64,000 nt of DNA from the NCBI GenBank assembly GCA_963846505.1, contig CAWJWD010000001.1, positions 806,001 to 870,000 of the forward strand, read 5' to 3'. The position numbers and the translations under genes are program-made. The notes under the pieces are model-generated. The model was not told the origin of the DNA. It searched no databases and was given only the letters and a program-made list of their open reading frames with translations. This document shows, in pieces, positions 63,020 through 64,000 of this stretch; positions within the stretch are counted from its first letter, which is position 1; each line of letters starts with the position of its first letter. This DNA comes from JACVRW01 sp963846505. GTDB taxonomy: Bacteria > Actinomycetota > Thermoleophilia > Solirubrobacterales > Thermoleophilaceae.

Positions 63020-64000
63020 ATGCTGCTCTCCGACGCCGTCGCGACAGTCAGACGGCTCGCCGTCGTCGGGCTGGCGAAGAACACGGGCAAGACCGTGGCG
63101 CTGGCGACGATGCTGCGCGAGCTGGAGACGACCGGGCACGTCGTCGGCGTGACCTCGATCGGCAACGACGGCGAGGCCCACGACGCAATCGACGAGCGCA
63201 TCGACAAGCCGGCCATCCGGCTCGCGGCCGGCAGCTTGGTGGCGACCACCGACCAGCTGCTGCGACGAGGCGCGGCGCCGGTCGAAGAGCTGCGGCGCAC
63301 GCCGTACCGCACCCCGCTCGGCCGGGTGGTGATCGCTCGGCTGCGCGAGGCCGGGGCGCTCGAGGTCGCGGGACCGGTCGCCGCCGAGGACGTCGGCGCG
63401 GTGACGGAGGAGCTGATCGCGCTCGGTGCCCAGCGCGTGCTGATCGACGGCGCCCTCGATCGCCGCGCCAGCGCCTCGCCCGCGCTTGCCGACGGCGTGG
63501 TGGTCGCGACCGGTGCGGTCCTCCACGCGGACATGGACGAGGTCGTGCGCAGGACGGCCGACGCGGTCGAGCTGCTGCAGCTTCCTCGGGTCGAAGACCA
63601 CGGCTTGCGCCGCGAAGCCTCCAGGGTGCGCACCAGCGTGCTCGCCTGCGCCGATCCCGCTCCGAGGTCGAGCGCGGCAGCGTCACCGGGAGCGAGCGCA
63701 GCACTCGCCGCCCGTCAGACGAGCGACTGGCCGGGAACGGGCGCGACCGCCGTCGCCGAGGCACCGGCGCGAGTCGTGCTCGACCGCCGGCTCGTGCTCG
63801 ACGGTCCCGCGGAGGCGGTGGAGGCCGTGTTGCGCGCGCACCCCGGGTCGAGCTGCGCGCTGATCAAGGGGGCACTCTGCGAACCGTTCCTCGAGGGCGT
63901 GCTGCGAGCACGCCGCGGCGAGGAGTTCCGCATCGTGGTCGACGACGCGCGCTGCGTCTTCCTCACACGCCGCAGCGTCCGCTTCTACACAGCCCACGGC
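63020..64000 (+). CDS. kamB: putative aminomutase reactivase subunit (KamB-like), partial
   Basis: The open frame runs past the end of the window (at least 327 residues). The P-loop GLAKNTGKT at 17-25 is followed by GVTSIGNDGEAHDAID, KPAIRLAAGSLVATT, TPLGRVVIARL and VLIDGALDRRASASP. This order matches the KamB reactivase subunit that, with KamC, restores cobalamin-inactivated lysine 5,6-aminomutase. It starts 9 bases after kamE, with GGGC upstream of the ATG. kamC is expected beyond the window. Confidence 0.65.
   Translation, partial: MLLSDAVATVRRLAVVGLAKNTGKTVALATMLRELETTGHVVGVTSIGNDGEAHDAIDERIDKPAIRLAAGSLVATTDQLLRRGAAPVEELRRTPYRTPLGRVVIARLREAGALEVAGPVAAEDVGAVTEELIALGAQRVLIDGALDRRASASPALADGVVVATGAVLHADMDEVVRRTADAVELLQLPRVEDHGLRREASRVRTSVLACADPAPRSSAAASPGASAALAARQTSDWPGTGATAVAEAPARVVLDRRLVLDGPAEAVEAVLRAHPGSSCALIKGALCEPFLEGVLRARRGEEFRIVVDDARCVFLTRRSVRFYTAHG

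Overview
The window is very GC-rich DNA, densely packed with genes on both strands. It looks like an actinobacterium of the class Thermoleophilia (Solirubrobacter/Conexibacter type). The clues are the codon bias, a VKOR plus DsbA-like oxidative folding pair, secreted PD40-type propeller proteins, an acyl-lipid desaturase with its ferredoxin reductase, SoxR, and a lysine 5,6-aminomutase operon. The taxonomic placement is inference from gene content. No rRNA, CRISPR array or insertion sequence was seen. One tRNA is present, tRNA-Arg(UCU).

Layout. 0-15.9 kb: VKOR, lipoprotein and DsbA-like protein; a GT39-type membrane glycosyltransferase; a CPA2 antiporter; XRE; a DUF3037/HipA-like pair; a secreted S53 protease; an ArsC-like protein and SoxR with a SoxR-box-like site; an amino-acid permease; a P450; and a UDP-GlcNAc 2-epimerase overlapping a GT2 synthase. 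15.9-25.5 kb: an accessory island with a low-GC PIN protein, a VapB45/VapC45-type toxin-antitoxin pair, an orphan HicB, a two-gene ubiquitin-like plus JAMM-protease operon, SbcCD, and an XRE/ImmA pair that ends in a strong hairpin. 25.5-44.7 kb: TetR/DUF1330 with palindromic operators, a desaturase/reductase operon, a K+ channel, a secreted choice-of-anchor I protein, an orphan C5 DNA methyltransferase, an LLM-hemerythrin fusion, two LuxR-type regulators flanking a PCMH oxidase, an HD-GYP protein, TetR, MarR, a DMT transporter and an acyl-CoA dehydrogenase. 44.8-50.5 kb: an acyl-CoA mutase large subunit and Thermoleophilia-type secreted proteins. 50.5-56.6 kb: a diaminopimelate/lysine cluster (dapD, dapE, dapC-like, methyltransferase, lysA) and an EamA permease. 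56.7-64 kb: a methyltransferase, a trypsin-like protease, an ArgRS-like protein, tRNA-Arg and kamD-kamE-kamB (the last runs off the window).

The most interesting item is the two-gene module at 19383-20197. It encodes a ubiquitin-fold protein ending in Gly-Gly-Asp-Asn-Ala and, overlapping by 4 bp, a JAMM protease with a complete E / H-x-H-x7-S-x2-D site. No E1 or E2 gene is nearby.

Six conserved genes (sbcC, the acyl-CoA mutase, dapE, dapC, lysA, eamA) are broken by frame changes that nearly all behave like one extra base, often in a short homopolymer, in three clusters. This looks more like local consensus error than gene decay, and their translations here are stitched across frames. Several genes have a -35/-10 pair that places the start codon at or next to the transcription start, suggesting common leaderless transcription.
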